This document shows, piece by piece, positions 46,067-54,943 of a DNA stretch of 64,000 nt (position 1 is the stretch's first letter; every line of letters begins with the position of its first letter). The notes beneath the pieces are model-generated. The model had not been told where the DNA came from. It saw only the letters and a list, made by a program, of their open reading frames with translations, and made no database searches. The stretch is taken from positions 174,593 to 238,592 of the forward strand of contig JADMKP010000010.1 in NCBI GenBank assembly GCA_015478775.1. Direction: 5' to 3'. A program made the translations under genes and the position numbers. The DNA is from Fermentimonas sp. Its GTDB lineage: Bacteria; Bacteroidota; Bacteroidia; Bacteroidales; Dysgonomonadaceae.

Positions 46067-48487
46067 ATGGATAAAGAGCGAGCATCGAATGTTAAGCTAA
46101 CTGTTATTATCGGATATATTCTTGTTGTTATAGTTTTAATAACAGGTCTTTTTGCTCTTTACAGAAATTTGGTTGAATACTCAGACAAACAAGTTAAAAG
46201 TGACGATTTAACCGAAATGATTATTGTAGGGAATACCCTTACATTGCTTTATGAAATTGAAAGTGAGCAAAACCTTCTAACTCCATCAAGTGCCCTTCAA
46301 TATTTAACATACTACGATTCAATTATTCCGGTAATTCAAAATAACCTTCATGAATTGGGTATTCTGTCTCAAGATAGTTCTCGAAATGTAAAACTTGACT
46401 CAATCAATCTATTATTTAACAGTAAAAGAGACAATCTTAAAGAAGTAATATTGTTACTCGATTCAATTAAAGAGGCACCTCAAATAATTAGAGAAACACA
46501 CAGTAGTATTGAATCTCAACTTGATAATAAGAGTGATACCACTATAATATCAAAAGATAGAAAAGGCTTTTTTGCGCGCTTGCGGAATGTTTTTGTTGAT
46601 AGTCCCGATTCTACAATAATTATAGAGAATAGGGTTATCGACACTATAGTAAATAAAGTCAGATATTCTGAGAGACTTGATATGAGTAGGCAATTAAAAC
46701 TTCAGGCCTCATTGGTAAACAGACAAATTATTTTGAGCAACACCAATAGAAAGCTAACTGAAAGAATAAATGAATTGTTAAAAGATATTGAGCATGAGGA
46801 AATTAAGAAATCTATTCAAATCTTAGAAGAAAAAGAACATGCAATATTTAGTTCTCAAAAGATTATGTTTATTGTTTCGGCAATTACAATAATCATTGTA
46901 TTGATATTTGCTATTCTATTTCTTATTGATATAAACAGGAGTCAGCGTTACAGACGTGAACTGAAAAAGTCAAACAAACAGATATCTGAATTGTTAACTG
47001 CCCGTCAAAAATTGATGCTCACAATATCACATGATATTAAAGCACCACTAGGTTCAATTTTAGGCTTTATAGAATTATTAAAAGATGGTTTTGCTACAGG
47101 TTTAAGTAAAGAAAAAAGAATAGACTACCTGCAAAATATGAGTAGCTCTGCAAATCATATTATGCAGTTAGTAACAACTTTGCTAGATTTCACTAAACTG
47201 CAAGAGGGGAAATGGGAATTCAAAGACATCCATTTTGATTTACAGTTATCTATAAATGAAATTGTGGCAAGTTTTAGACCAATAGCTGAGAAAAAAGGGC
47301 TTAATTACTACGTAGAAAATAAACTACCTATTAATAAAATATATATGGGTGATCCTTATGTATTGAGGCAAATAGTTAGTAATCTTATCTCTAATGCAAT
47401 TAAATATACCCATAGTGGAGAAATAAAGGTTTCAGTAAAAGAATTAAACCAAATATTTTATTTTTCAATTTCAGATACGGGCATTGGCATAGATAAAAAA
47501 GAACAAGAATCGATATTCGACGAGTTTAAACAAGTGCCTCAAGAATTTGAAATTGGTATAGAAGGAAGCGGGTTAGGCTTAGCCATTACAAAAAGACTTG
47601 TTAACGACCTGGATGGCAAAATATATTTAACCTCACAAAAGGGAGTAGGTTCCGAATTTACTATAGAAATTCCTCTTAAAAGTGTAAATAGTGTTCCAAT
47701 TGTATTGAACAATAACATTAAAATTGAATCACAGGATCTTAAAAGTATCTCTGTTTTTATTATTGAAGATGATCCCATTCAACTTAAAATGGTAACAGAT
47801 ATGATAACAAAAAACGGAATGAAGTGTATGGGTGTAAGTGATACGGAGAAAATTTTTCCACTTCTTAAGTACAACAAATTCGACATTCTTTTTTTAGATA
47901 TTAATCTACATGCAACTACTGGCATAGAGCTTATTAAACACATTTATGAAAAAGATAAAGATCTTTTAAAAAACATACCAATTATTGCACTTTCAGCTGC
48001 ATCAGATGTAACTAAAGATCAACTTCAACTGCAAGGGTTTACTGATTTTTTACCTAAACCATTTACTTCTGAAGGTTTGCTTGGAATGATAAAAAAGTAT
48101 GTCAATTTAAGTGGAACTATTCAAGAAAACAATAGAGAGCATTTTAGCGGATTAGAGTCATTAATTGATTATGTAAAAGATGATGCCGTACTATCTTCTG
48201 AAATATTGCAATCTTTTATTAATGAGACAACAATAAACAATGAGCTTTTAGAGGAAACCTTTGAAAAAAACGATTACGTAACAGTGCAAAAAGTTTCTCA
48301 TAAAATATTGCCTCTAATTAAGATGATTGGAGATAATCACGTTATAACCATAGTAGAACAATTAGAGAAAGGCAATCGGCTTTCAAAGGAAGAGGAAAGT
48401 GATATAATAGTTGAATTAGATAGATATATTGCAGAAGCAAAAGTGCTTAAAGATATTATTGAAACAAGAATTAATGAGTATAACTGA
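46067..48487 (+). CDS. hybrid sensor histidine kinase with receiver and HPt domains
   Basis: 806 residues. Transmembrane segments at about 11-31 and 265-286 flank a mostly helical sensor domain of about 230 residues. HisKA has His322 in TISHDIKAPLG; HATPase_c has NLISNAIKYTH, DTGIGI and GSGLGLAITKRL. The attached receiver carries Asp611 (LFLDINL) and FLPKPFT. A C-terminal HPt segment has His745 in KVSHKILPLIK. A full His-Asp-His relay is thus built in, ending presumably at Asp53 of the NtrC-like regulator encoded just upstream. The 3' end overlaps xerD by 14 nt. Confidence 0.93.
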   Translation: MDKERASNVKLTVIIGYILVVIVLITGLFALYRNLVEYSDKQVKSDDLTEMIIVGNTLTLLYEIESEQNLLTPSSALQYLTYYDSIIPVIQNNLHELGILSQDSSRNVKLDSINLLFNSKRDNLKEVILLLDSIKEAPQIIRETHSSIESQLDNKSDTTIISKDRKGFFARLRNVFVDSPDSTIIIENRVIDTIVNKVRYSERLDMSRQLKLQASLVNRQIILSNTNRKLTERINELLKDIEHEEIKKSIQILEEKEHAIFSSQKIMFIVSAITIIIVLIFAILFLIDINRSQRYRRELKKSNKQISELLTARQKLMLTISHDIKAPLGSILGFIELLKDGFATGLSKEKRIDYLQNMSSSANHIMQLVTTLLDFTKLQEGKWEFKDIHFDLQLSINEIVASFRPIAEKKGLNYYVENKLPINKIYMGDPYVLRQIVSNLISNAIKYTHSGEIKVSVKELNQIFYFSISDTGIGIDKKEQESIFDEFKQVPQEFEIGIEGSGLGLAITKRLVNDLDGKIYLTSQKGVGSEFTIEIPLKSVNSVPIVLNNNIKIESQDLKSISVFIIEDDPIQLKMVTDMITKNGMKCMGVSDTEKIFPLLKYNKFDILFLDINLHATTGIELIKHIYEKDKDLLKNIPIIALSAASDVTKDQLQLQGFTDFLPKPFTSEGLLGMIKKYVNLSGTIQENNREHFSGLESLIDYVKDDAVLSSEILQSFINETTINNELLEETFEKNDYVTVQKVSHKILPLIKMIGDNHVITIVEQLEKGNRLSKEEESDIIVELDRYIAEAKVLKDIIETRINEYN

Positions 48488-49379
48488 GATTACAAGTAGC
48501 TATAAACGATACTTGCTTCTTGAAAAAGGATTATCCAAAAATAGTATAGAAGCTTATATGCATGATCTGCAAAAACTATTGGATTTTGCAGTAGAAGAGC
48601 AACTATCTTTAAAAACTATAGAATTGTCGAATATCGAAACGTTGCTTGCTCAACAATTCGACAAAGAAATTTCTCCCCGATCTCTTGCAAGAATCATATC
48701 AGGACTAAGGTCATTTTTCGGTTTTATGGTCTTATATGAATATCGCGAGGATAACCCCACAGAACTACTTGAGGCCCCAAAAATAGGCCTAAAACTTCCT
48801 ATAACTCTCTCAGTAGAAGAGATTGATAAAATATTATCTGTAATTGATGTATCCACAAATGAGGGAACACGCAATTATGCAATTTTTGAAACATTATATA
48901 GTTGTGGATTAAGAGTATCGGAGATTATAAACCTTCGCTTTCAGAATCTTTATTTTGATGAAGGCTTCATAAGAGTAGAAGGAAAGGGTAATAAACAAAG
49001 ACTAGTTCCAATTTCTGATATTGCTATTCAGAAGATAAATAATTGGATTGATCATCGCAAACAAATCAATATCCGAAAAGGAAGCGAAGATGTTCTTTTT
49101 ATAAGTAAAAGAGGCAATGCTATTTCAAGAATAACTGTGTTTTATTATGCTAAATTGTACGCCGAAATGGCTGGTATCCAAAAAGATATTAGTCCTCACG
49201 TATTCAGGCACTCTTTTGCAACTCACCTATTAGAAAGGGGAGCCAACATCAGAGTAATTCAAGAAATGCTTGGTCATGAGAAGATAACCACTACAGAGAT
49301 ATACACACATTTGGATCGTAATTATTTGAGACAAGAAATTATAGAACATCATCCCAGAAGTAGGTTGAAGAAAAAATAA
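48474..49379 (+). CDS. xerD: tyrosine recombinase XerD
   Basis: Resolves chromosome dimers at dif with its partner XerC. From the ATG at 48474 it has 301 residues, the normal XerD length; an upstream in-frame start would add 15 residues within the kinase gene. The N-terminal SAM-like core-binding domain begins with YKRYLLLEKGLSKNSIEAY. Catalytic residues are visible: Arg in SCGLRVSEI, Lys in VEGKGNKQRLVP, His/Arg in HVFRHSFATHLLERG, His in LGHEKITTT and Tyr in EIYTHLD. The ATG overlaps the kinase stop, suggesting translational coupling. Confidence 0.94.
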   Translation: MSITEITSSYKRYLLLEKGLSKNSIEAYMHDLQKLLDFAVEEQLSLKTIELSNIETLLAQQFDKEISPRSLARIISGLRSFFGFMVLYEYREDNPTELLEAPKIGLKLPITLSVEEIDKILSVIDVSTNEGTRNYAIFETLYSCGLRVSEIINLRFQNLYFDEGFIRVEGKGNKQRLVPISDIAIQKINNWIDHRKQINIRKGSEDVLFISKRGNAISRITVFYYAKLYAEMAGIQKDISPHVFRHSFATHLLERGANIRVIQEMLGHEKITTTEIYTHLDRNYLRQEIIEHHPRSRLKKK

Positions 49380-49414
49380 ACAACTAAAAGAATTAAAGCT
49401 CCAAGATAATTTTA

Positions 49415-49422
49415 TATATTTG
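49415..49422 (+). promoter_or_regulatory. -7 promoter box for dnaN
   Basis: TATATTTG matches TAnnTTTG and lies 25 nt before the dnaN ATG. Confidence 0.5.
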
Positions 49423-49447
49423 CTAAGGAATAATAAAACATATAATC

Positions 49448-50575
49448 ATGAAATTTGTAATATCAAGTGCCTCGATGCTAAATCATTTACAGGCAATCAA
49501 TAGAGTCATAAATTCAAAGAGTACACTCCCTATTTTAGATTGCTTTTTGTTAGAGTTGAAAGGAGAGAAACTTACACTTACTGCCGCAGATAGTGAAACA
49601 AGATTAGAAACATGGGTTGAAGTTAACAGTGCCGAAGGTGAAGGCAGCTTAGCCATTAATGCAAAAAATCTACTTGACCCATTGCGCGAACTTCCAGATC
49701 AACCACTAACTTTTGATATTAATGATGAGACACTTGAGGTGTTTATATATTATCAAAATGGAAAGTATAATTTTGTTGGCTTAAAAGGCGATGAATACCC
49801 TGAACCAAAACCTCTGAAGACCGATTCTGCCATGAGCCTTTCTATAGACTCTGAGATGCTTTTGTCGGGAATAAACCGTACAGTGTTTGCTACTGCAGAC
49901 GATGAGCTTAGGCCGGTTATGAATGGCATCTACGTTGATATTACATCTGATAATCTAACATTTGTTGCATCAGACGGACATAAGCTCGTGAGAGTTACCA
50001 CCACAGAATCTAGAGGTGAAGGTCGTTCGTCATTTATTTTACCAAAAAAACCATCAAACTTATTAAAATCTATTCTACCCCGAGAGAAGGGAAATGTTGA
50101 TATCAATTTTGACGAAAACAATGCCTACATATCAATGAATAACTACAAAATGGTATGTCGTTTTGTTGAAGGCAGGTATCCAAACTACAATTCAGTAATT
50201 CCTCAAAACAATAGTAATAGTGTAGTTCTGGACAGAATTACTTTGTTAAGCGCACTCAAAAGGGTTTCTGTTTTCTCAAATCCATCAATAGGGCTTGTAA
50301 AACTACAGCTGTCGGAAGATAAAATTGTTATTACTGCTCAAGATATTGATTTCCTCACTGCTGCCGAAGAAACTATTAGCTGCACATATGAAGGAAATGT
50401 AATGAATATAGGATTCAAGGCAGTTTTCTTAATTGAAATTTTAGATAATATTCCATCATCAGATGTAAGAATTGAATTGTCCGATCCTTCAAGAGCAGGA
50501 CTTATTCTTCCAGTGGAGCAAGAGCAGAATGAAGATATGCTCACACTACTGATGCCTATGATGTTGAATGATTAA
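49448..50575 (+). CDS. dnaN: DNA polymerase III sliding clamp (beta subunit)
   Basis: 375 residues in three DNA-clamp domains of about 120 residues each. Recognisable blocks are INRVINSKSTLPILDCFLLE, TAADSETRLETWV, VFATADDELRPVMNGIYVDI, FVASDGHKLVRV and a C-terminus with LLMPMML that matches the peptide-cleft end of beta clamps. The ring holds replicative polymerase on DNA. It is followed after 11 nt by a DnaQ-like exonuclease gene. Neither dnaA nor recF is adjacent, so this is not an origin-type neighbourhood. Confidence 0.97.
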   Translation: MKFVISSASMLNHLQAINRVINSKSTLPILDCFLLELKGEKLTLTAADSETRLETWVEVNSAEGEGSLAINAKNLLDPLRELPDQPLTFDINDETLEVFIYYQNGKYNFVGLKGDEYPEPKPLKTDSAMSLSIDSEMLLSGINRTVFATADDELRPVMNGIYVDITSDNLTFVASDGHKLVRVTTTESRGEGRSSFILPKKPSNLLKSILPREKGNVDINFDENNAYISMNNYKMVCRFVEGRYPNYNSVIPQNNSNSVVLDRITLLSALKRVSVFSNPSIGLVKLQLSEDKIVITAQDIDFLTAAEETISCTYEGNVMNIGFKAVFLIEILDNIPSSDVRIELSDPSRAGLILPVEQEQNEDMLTLLMPMMLND

Positions 50576-50586
50576 ATAAAAAATAA

Positions 50587-51357
50587 ATGGATTTAAATCT
50601 TAATAACCCGCTAGTTTTCTTTGATTTGGAGACTACCGGGATTAATATTACGCGCGACAGAATAGTAGAAATTTCAATATTAAAAGTTCATCCAAATGGC
50701 ACTGAAGAGACAAGAACCAGAAGGATAAATCCTGAAATGCCTATTCCACCAGAGTCTACCGCAATTCATGGCATAAGCGATGAGGATGTAAAAGACTGTC
50801 CCACATTTAAACAGGTAGCAAAGTCCTTTGCAGATTTTTTAGAAGGGTGCGATATGGCAGGATTTAATTCGAGCCGATTTGATGTACCCTTACTCACAGA
50901 AGAATTCTTGAGAGCAGGTGTGGACTTTGATACCAGCAAGAGAAAGTTTATTGATGTTCAGATAATCTTCCATAGAAAAGAACAACGTACTTTAGAAGCA
51001 GCATACGCATTCTATTGTAACAAGAAACACGATAATGCTCATTCGGCAGAAGCTGATGTAATAGCTACATACGAGGTCCTTAAATCTCAACTCGACAGAT
51101 ATTCTGATCTTGAGAATGATGTAAATTTTCTATCTAGAGAATATTCCAGTTTTAATAACAATGTAGATCTTGCTGGTCGCATCATAGTAAATGAAGATGG
51201 TGTAGAAGTATTTAACTTCGGCAAGCATAAAGGTAAATCTGTTTTAGAAGTATTTAAAAAGGAGCCCAGCTATTATTCATGGATGATGGATGGAGACTTT
51301 CCTCTTAATACTAAACAGGTACTAACAAAACTTCGTCTAAGGGAAATAAATGGTTAA
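50587..51357 (+). CDS. DnaQ-like 3'-5' exonuclease
   Basis: 256 residues. The DEDD exonuclease fold covers about residues 8-175: ExoI FFDLETTGI (Asp9, Glu11 region), ExoII GFNSSRFDVPLL and ExoIII HSAEADVIATYEVL, which has the His of the DEDDh group. Residues of about 195-256 form a small extra domain (FNFGKHKGKSVLEVFKKEPS, then YYSWMMDGDF), resembling the DUF3820-type module. It sits directly after dnaN, so it may be the proofreading epsilon-like subunit or a repair nuclease. The 3' end overlaps truA by 8 nt. Confidence 0.92.
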   Translation: MDLNLNNPLVFFDLETTGINITRDRIVEISILKVHPNGTEETRTRRINPEMPIPPESTAIHGISDEDVKDCPTFKQVAKSFADFLEGCDMAGFNSSRFDVPLLTEEFLRAGVDFDTSKRKFIDVQIIFHRKEQRTLEAAYAFYCNKKHDNAHSAEADVIATYEVLKSQLDRYSDLENDVNFLSREYSSFNNNVDLAGRIIVNEDGVEVFNFGKHKGKSVLEVFKKEPSYYSWMMDGDFPLNTKQVLTKLRLREING

Positions 51358-52105
51358 ATCTCGCTTCTTTATTACACTTTCATACAACGGAAAGAACTAT
51401 GTTGGATGGCAAATACAACCAAATGGAATTAGCGTACAGCAAATACTGCAAAAATCGCTATCAACCATTCTTCGTTCTAATGTAGAAGTTGTAGGTGCCG
51501 GAAGAACAGATGCAGGGGTGCATGCTCATAAAATGTTTGCACATTTTGATTGGGAAGGAGATTCTTTCTCAATTGAAAATCTAGTTCATAAATTAAATAA
51601 CTATCTACCAAAAGACATTTCTATTCACAATATACAACAGGTGAAGCCTGATGCTCATGCACGCTTCAGTGCTGTCTCGAGATGTTATAAATATTATGTA
51701 ACAACTAAAAAAGATCCTTTTCTGCAAGAACTTTCTCACAGGGTATATTTTGTACCAGATGTTGAAAGAATGAATGCACTTTGTAAAATCCTTTTGGAGT
51801 ATGAGGATTTTAGTAGTTTTAGCAAATCGCACACCGATGTTAAAACAAACAATTGCAAGATTGAATTTGCAAATTGGGAGCAAAAAGGTGATATGTATGT
51901 GTTTACAATAAATGCCGATAGATTTCTACGTAATATGGTGCGAGCAATAGTAGGCACATTACTAGAAGCGGGTAGGGGAAACCTTGATGAACGTGGGATG
52001 CACCGAATAATACAAGCTAAAAACCGTCAGGTAGCAGGTGATTCTGTGCCAGGTCATGCTCTTTATCTAGAGGATGTGAAATATCCAGACGATATTTGGT
52101 TATAA
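51350..52105 (+). CDS. truA: tRNA pseudouridine(38-40) synthase
   Basis: 251 residues. Isomerises uridines 38-40 in the tRNA anticodon arm. The catalytic Asp is in GAGRTDAGVHA, and the N-terminus FITLSYNGKNYVGWQIQPNG and C-terminal FLRNMVRAIVGTLLEAGRG are family signatures. The ATG overlaps the exonuclease stop codon by 8 nt, so the genes are translationally coupled. A weak hairpin follows. Confidence 0.96.
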   Translation: MVKSRFFITLSYNGKNYVGWQIQPNGISVQQILQKSLSTILRSNVEVVGAGRTDAGVHAHKMFAHFDWEGDSFSIENLVHKLNNYLPKDISIHNIQQVKPDAHARFSAVSRCYKYYVTTKKDPFLQELSHRVYFVPDVERMNALCKILLEYEDFSSFSKSHTDVKTNNCKIEFANWEQKGDMYVFTINADRFLRNMVRAIVGTLLEAGRGNLDERGMHRIIQAKNRQVAGDSVPGHALYLEDVKYPDDIWL

Positions 52106-52115
52106 AGAAAATAAA

Positions 52116-52148
52116 TTAACGCGGTACTTTATAAAGTTGCCGTGTTAA
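52116..52148 (+). terminator. hairpin after truA
   Basis: TTAACGCGG (52116-52124) pairs with CCGTGTTAA (52140-52148) with one G-U pair; AT-rich sequence follows with no long T run. Confidence 0.5.
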
Positions 52149-52231
52149 TAATATATTCTACTGTTTTAAAAGGCAATAAGTGTCACATCATTTGAAATAA
52201 TATTCGAGAGAATATTTGTTTCAGAGATTAT

Positions 52232-52264
52232 AAAAAAAATAACCCCCTGTAAAACAGAGGGTTA
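52232..52264 (-). terminator. rho-independent terminator of the tRNA-Gln gene
   Basis: On the minus strand an 11-bp stem (52264-52254 with 52250-52240, core TAACCC/GGGTTA, one mismatch) with a 3-nt loop is followed by eight T residues (complement of A52239-A52232), 14 nt after the tRNA 3' end. Confidence 0.85.
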
Positions 52265-52277
52265 TAAGTGCAATATG

Positions 52278-52348
52278 TTGTCCCACAAGGATTCGAACCT
52301 TAACCGGCTGAACCAAAATCAGATGTGCTACCGTTACACCATGGGACA
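52278..52348 (-). tRNA. tRNA-Gln (anticodon TTG)
   Basis: On the minus strand the acceptor arms TGTCCCA and TGGGACA pair fully, with discriminator A at 52278. The D-arm GGTGTAACGGTAGCAC is typical of tRNA-Gln, the anticodon loop reads TTTTGGT (anticodon TTG), and the T arm contains GGTTCGAATCC. The outermost anticodon-stem pair looks like a T-C mismatch. CCA is not encoded. It is followed by its own terminator. Confidence 0.95.
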
Positions 52349-52494
52349 ATCCTTAACTGCTTCGTGAAAAGCAAGTGCAAAAGTATAATATTTTTTTTAA
52401 CGTTCCAAATTTTAAGTGATCTATTTACTCTCAATTTAGCTTCTTTTCCATAAATACAAAAATAAACTAAATTTGAAACTGGTTTAAAAAATAC

Positions 52495-53787
52495 TTATTC
52501 AGCAATTAATAAGAAATAGTTTTTCTTACCTCGCTGAGCCACAATAAATTTGTCTCCTATTAAGTGTTTCCTATCAATTACATCATCAAACTGCTCTAGT
52601 TTTTCTTTATTAATTGTCACTCCACCCGAATTAACAGTCTTGCGAAATTCACCTTTAGATGGAAAAACTTCTGCATCTTCAGTTAATAAATCTACTGCTT
52701 TAATACCAGACGATAGTTTTTCTTTAGAAATTGAGAACTGCGGCACTCCTTCAAATACTTGTAAGAATGTTTCTTCATCTATATTACGTAATGCCTGTGA
52801 AGTTGATCTGCCAAACAGAATCTCCGAAGCATCAACAGCCATATCATAATCTTCCAGAGAATGAACCATAACTGTTAACTCCTTGGCTAGTCGTTTCTGC
52901 AACGGACGTAAATGAGGTGCAGCAGCTTGTTCAGCTCCCAGAGCATCAATTTCTTCTTTAGCAAGAGATGTAAAAATCTTTATATATTTATCAGCATCAG
53001 CATCACTTACATTAAGCCAGAACTGATAAAATTTATATGGAGAGGTGTAACGTCTGTCTAACCACACATTACCACTTTCTGTTTTTCCAAATTTACCGCC
53101 GTCAGCCTTTGTAATAAGCGGGCACACCAATGCAAATGCATCCTCTCCTTCAACTTTACGTATTAATTCAGTTCCGGTGGTTATATTTCCCCATTGATCA
53201 GAACCACCCAATTGAATGCGACAACCATTTTCACGATAAAGATGTAGAAAATCGTATCCTTGCAAGAGTTGATATGAGAATTCAGTAAATGACATTCCTT
53301 CTTTAGATTCTCCAGTTAGACGTTTCTTAACAGAATCCTTCGACATCATATAGTTAACAGTAATGTGCTTGCCAATATCTCTGATGAAATTAAGGAAGCT
53401 ATAACCCTTCATCCAGTCGTAGTTATTAACTAACAACGCCTTGTTTGGAATATCACTATCAAAATCTAGAAATTTAGCTAATTGCTTTTGTATAGCTTCC
53501 TGATTATGGCGTAGTGTTTCCTCATCCAACAGGTTTCTTTCGGAAGACTTCATGGATGGATCGCCAATCATACCAGTGGCACCACCCACAAGCGCTATAG
53601 GCGTGTGTCCGGCCCTTTGAAAATGCTTTAGCATCATAACACCCACCAGATGTCCAATGTGTAACGAGTCGGCCGTAGGGTCAATTCCTAAGTATCCCGA
53701 AGTTCTTTCTTTCTGTAACTGCTCTTCTGTTCCAGGCATAATCTCATGTATCATGCCTCTCCAGCGAAGTTCTTCTACAAAATTCAT
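52495..53787 (-). CDS. tyrS: tyrosyl-tRNA synthetase
   Basis: Charges tRNA-Tyr. 430 residues from [11 protein letters not shown] (53787; an extra Met lies just upstream at 53790). Class I signatures are present: HIGHLVG (HIGH) at about 42 and KFGKTES in place of KMSKS. SGVKAVDL-like [20 protein letters not shown] leads into a C-terminal S4 RNA-binding domain (about 360-430). [12 protein letters not shown] in the active site is typical. It is monocistronic with its own -7 box upstream. Confidence 0.96.
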   Translation of the reverse strand: MNFVEELRWRGMIHEIMPGTEEQLQKERTSGYLGIDPTADSLHIGHLVGVMMLKHFQRAGHTPIALVGGATGMIGDPSMKSSERNLLDEETLRHNQEAIQKQLAKFLDFDSDIPNKALLVNNYDWMKGYSFLNFIRDIGKHITVNYMMSKDSVKKRLTGESKEGMSFTEFSYQLLQGYDFLHLYRENGCRIQLGGSDQWGNITTGTELIRKVEGEDAFALVCPLITKADGGKFGKTESGNVWLDRRYTSPYKFYQFWLNVSDADADKYIKIFTSLAKEEIDALGAEQAAAPHLRPLQKRLAKELTVMVHSLEDYDMAVDASEILFGRSTSQALRNIDEETFLQVFEGVPQFSISKEKLSSGIKAVDLLTEDAEVFPSKGEFRKTVNSGGVTINKEKLEQFDDVIDRKHLIGDKFIVAQRGKKNYFLLIAE

Positions 53788-53826
53788 CATAAATTATAAT
53801 TCTGTCAATAGTTTAAAATAGAGGTG

Positions 53827-53834
53827 CAAAGATA
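53827..53834 (-). promoter_or_regulatory. -7 promoter box for tyrS
   Basis: On the minus strand TATCTTTG is a perfect TAnnTTTG match, 39 nt upstream of the start codon. Confidence 0.5.
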
Positions 53835-54364
53835 GTAAAAAAGGCACTTCACAGTATACTTATTTAATGATAAGATAACAAGGCCAAAACTGATTATAGT
53901 CTGGACATTCTCTGGATTCTCATTGAAATTTTCGAGGAGGATCCGAGCGATGTACGGACTTTGTACTATTTAGTTCTTATTTGATATATACCAAATAATC
54001 TGAGTATGATTTATTGAAAAGATAAATGATTGTGGGAAAAATTATATTCAACAAAAATGAAAAAGATCCCTGTATTTAAAAATGAGACAATTTAATGATA
54101 TTCTTTTTGGAATAATGTTGAAAAAAAACGACAATAAAATAGTTTCTCTTTGATTTTAGTTAAAATACCTATTAAAATACCCTTCAATTTTAAAGAGAAA
54201 ATTTGACCAATTATACTATTGATATACAGTATATTGCATATAATCAAAAGTCGATTTTGTCATAATTTAACTATTGTTAATGTCGAATTTGTTATAATTG
54301 TTGCAGATTAAAGACAAACGTGAAATTCAATCTGTCCATATTTTTACACAAAAAATTAGACAGT
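53835..54364. other. 530-bp AT-rich regulatory region upstream of the fimbrial locus
   Basis: No gene is seen. The last part has an imperfect 18-bp direct repeat, at 54250-54267 (starts GTCGATTTTGTC) and 54282-54299 (starts GTCGAATTTGTT), with two differences and a 32-bp period. It ends 65 nt before the first fimbrial gene and may be a regulator site. No inverted repeats of the kind that flank invertible promoters were recognised. Confidence 0.5.
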
Positions 54365-54937
54365 ATGAAACGATTTTTCTTTTCAGTTTTAATTCTGATT
54401 TCTTTTTATTCTTTCTCCTTTTCGCAAAGTGTTGGGATAAAAACAAATCTGGTACACTGGGCAACTACCACACCTAATATAGGGATAGAATTTGCTTTTA
54501 ACAGGAAGTATACAATGGATATTACTGGAGGAGTTAATCCATTTGAATACAAAGATAATAAAAAATTACAACATTGGATTGTTCAGCCCGAGCTAAGATA
54601 TTGGACATGCGAGAGTTTTAATGGTCACTTTTTTGGATTGCACGCACTAGCAGGTGCATATAATGTAGGAGGAATAGATATACCCCTTGGCAGACTCAAA
54701 GATTTAAAAGATTACAGATACGAAGGGTGGGGTGCCGGCGGAGGAGTTAGTTATGGTTATCAATGGATGTTATCTCCCAAATGGAACTTAGAATTTAACC
54801 TTGGAGCGGGATTTGTGCATTTAAACTACGACAAGTTTCCTTGTGTAAAATGTGGCGAACTGCTAGAAAAAGATGCTACTACAAACTACTTTGGAGTAAC
54901 CAAAGCTGCTGTGTCATTAATATTTATGATTAAATAA
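54365..54937 (+). CDS. DUF3575 outer-membrane beta-barrel protein of the fimbrial locus
   Basis: 190 residues from the ATG at 54365; a GTG 45 nt upstream extends the frame but spoils the signal peptide. Signal peptide about 1-19 (ending SFSQ). The body has VGIKTNLVHWATTTPNIGIE, then FAFNRKYTMDITGG and a C-terminal AVSLIFMIK, typical of DUF3575 barrels that head type V fimbrial loci. A CVKC pair near the C-terminus could form a disulfide. The next gene follows within a few nt. Role in pilus assembly inferred from context. Confidence 0.86.
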   Translation: MKRFFFSVLILISFYSFSFSQSVGIKTNLVHWATTTPNIGIEFAFNRKYTMDITGGVNPFEYKDNKKLQHWIVQPELRYWTCESFNGHFFGLHALAGAYNVGGIDIPLGRLKDLKDYRYEGWGAGGGVSYGYQWMLSPKWNLEFNLGAGFVHLNYDKFPCVKCGELLEKDATTNYFGVTKAAVSLIFMIK

Positions 54938-54943
54938 AAAGTG

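Noticed and set aside
49448-50575. Chromosome origin near dnaN
   Set aside because: No dnaA, recF or gyrB is adjacent and no DnaA-box cluster was noticed.
53835-54364. Invertible promoter controlling fimbriae
   Set aside because: No inverted repeats of suitable length flank the region, and there is no adjacent invertase; XerD at 48474 looks like the housekeeping enzyme.
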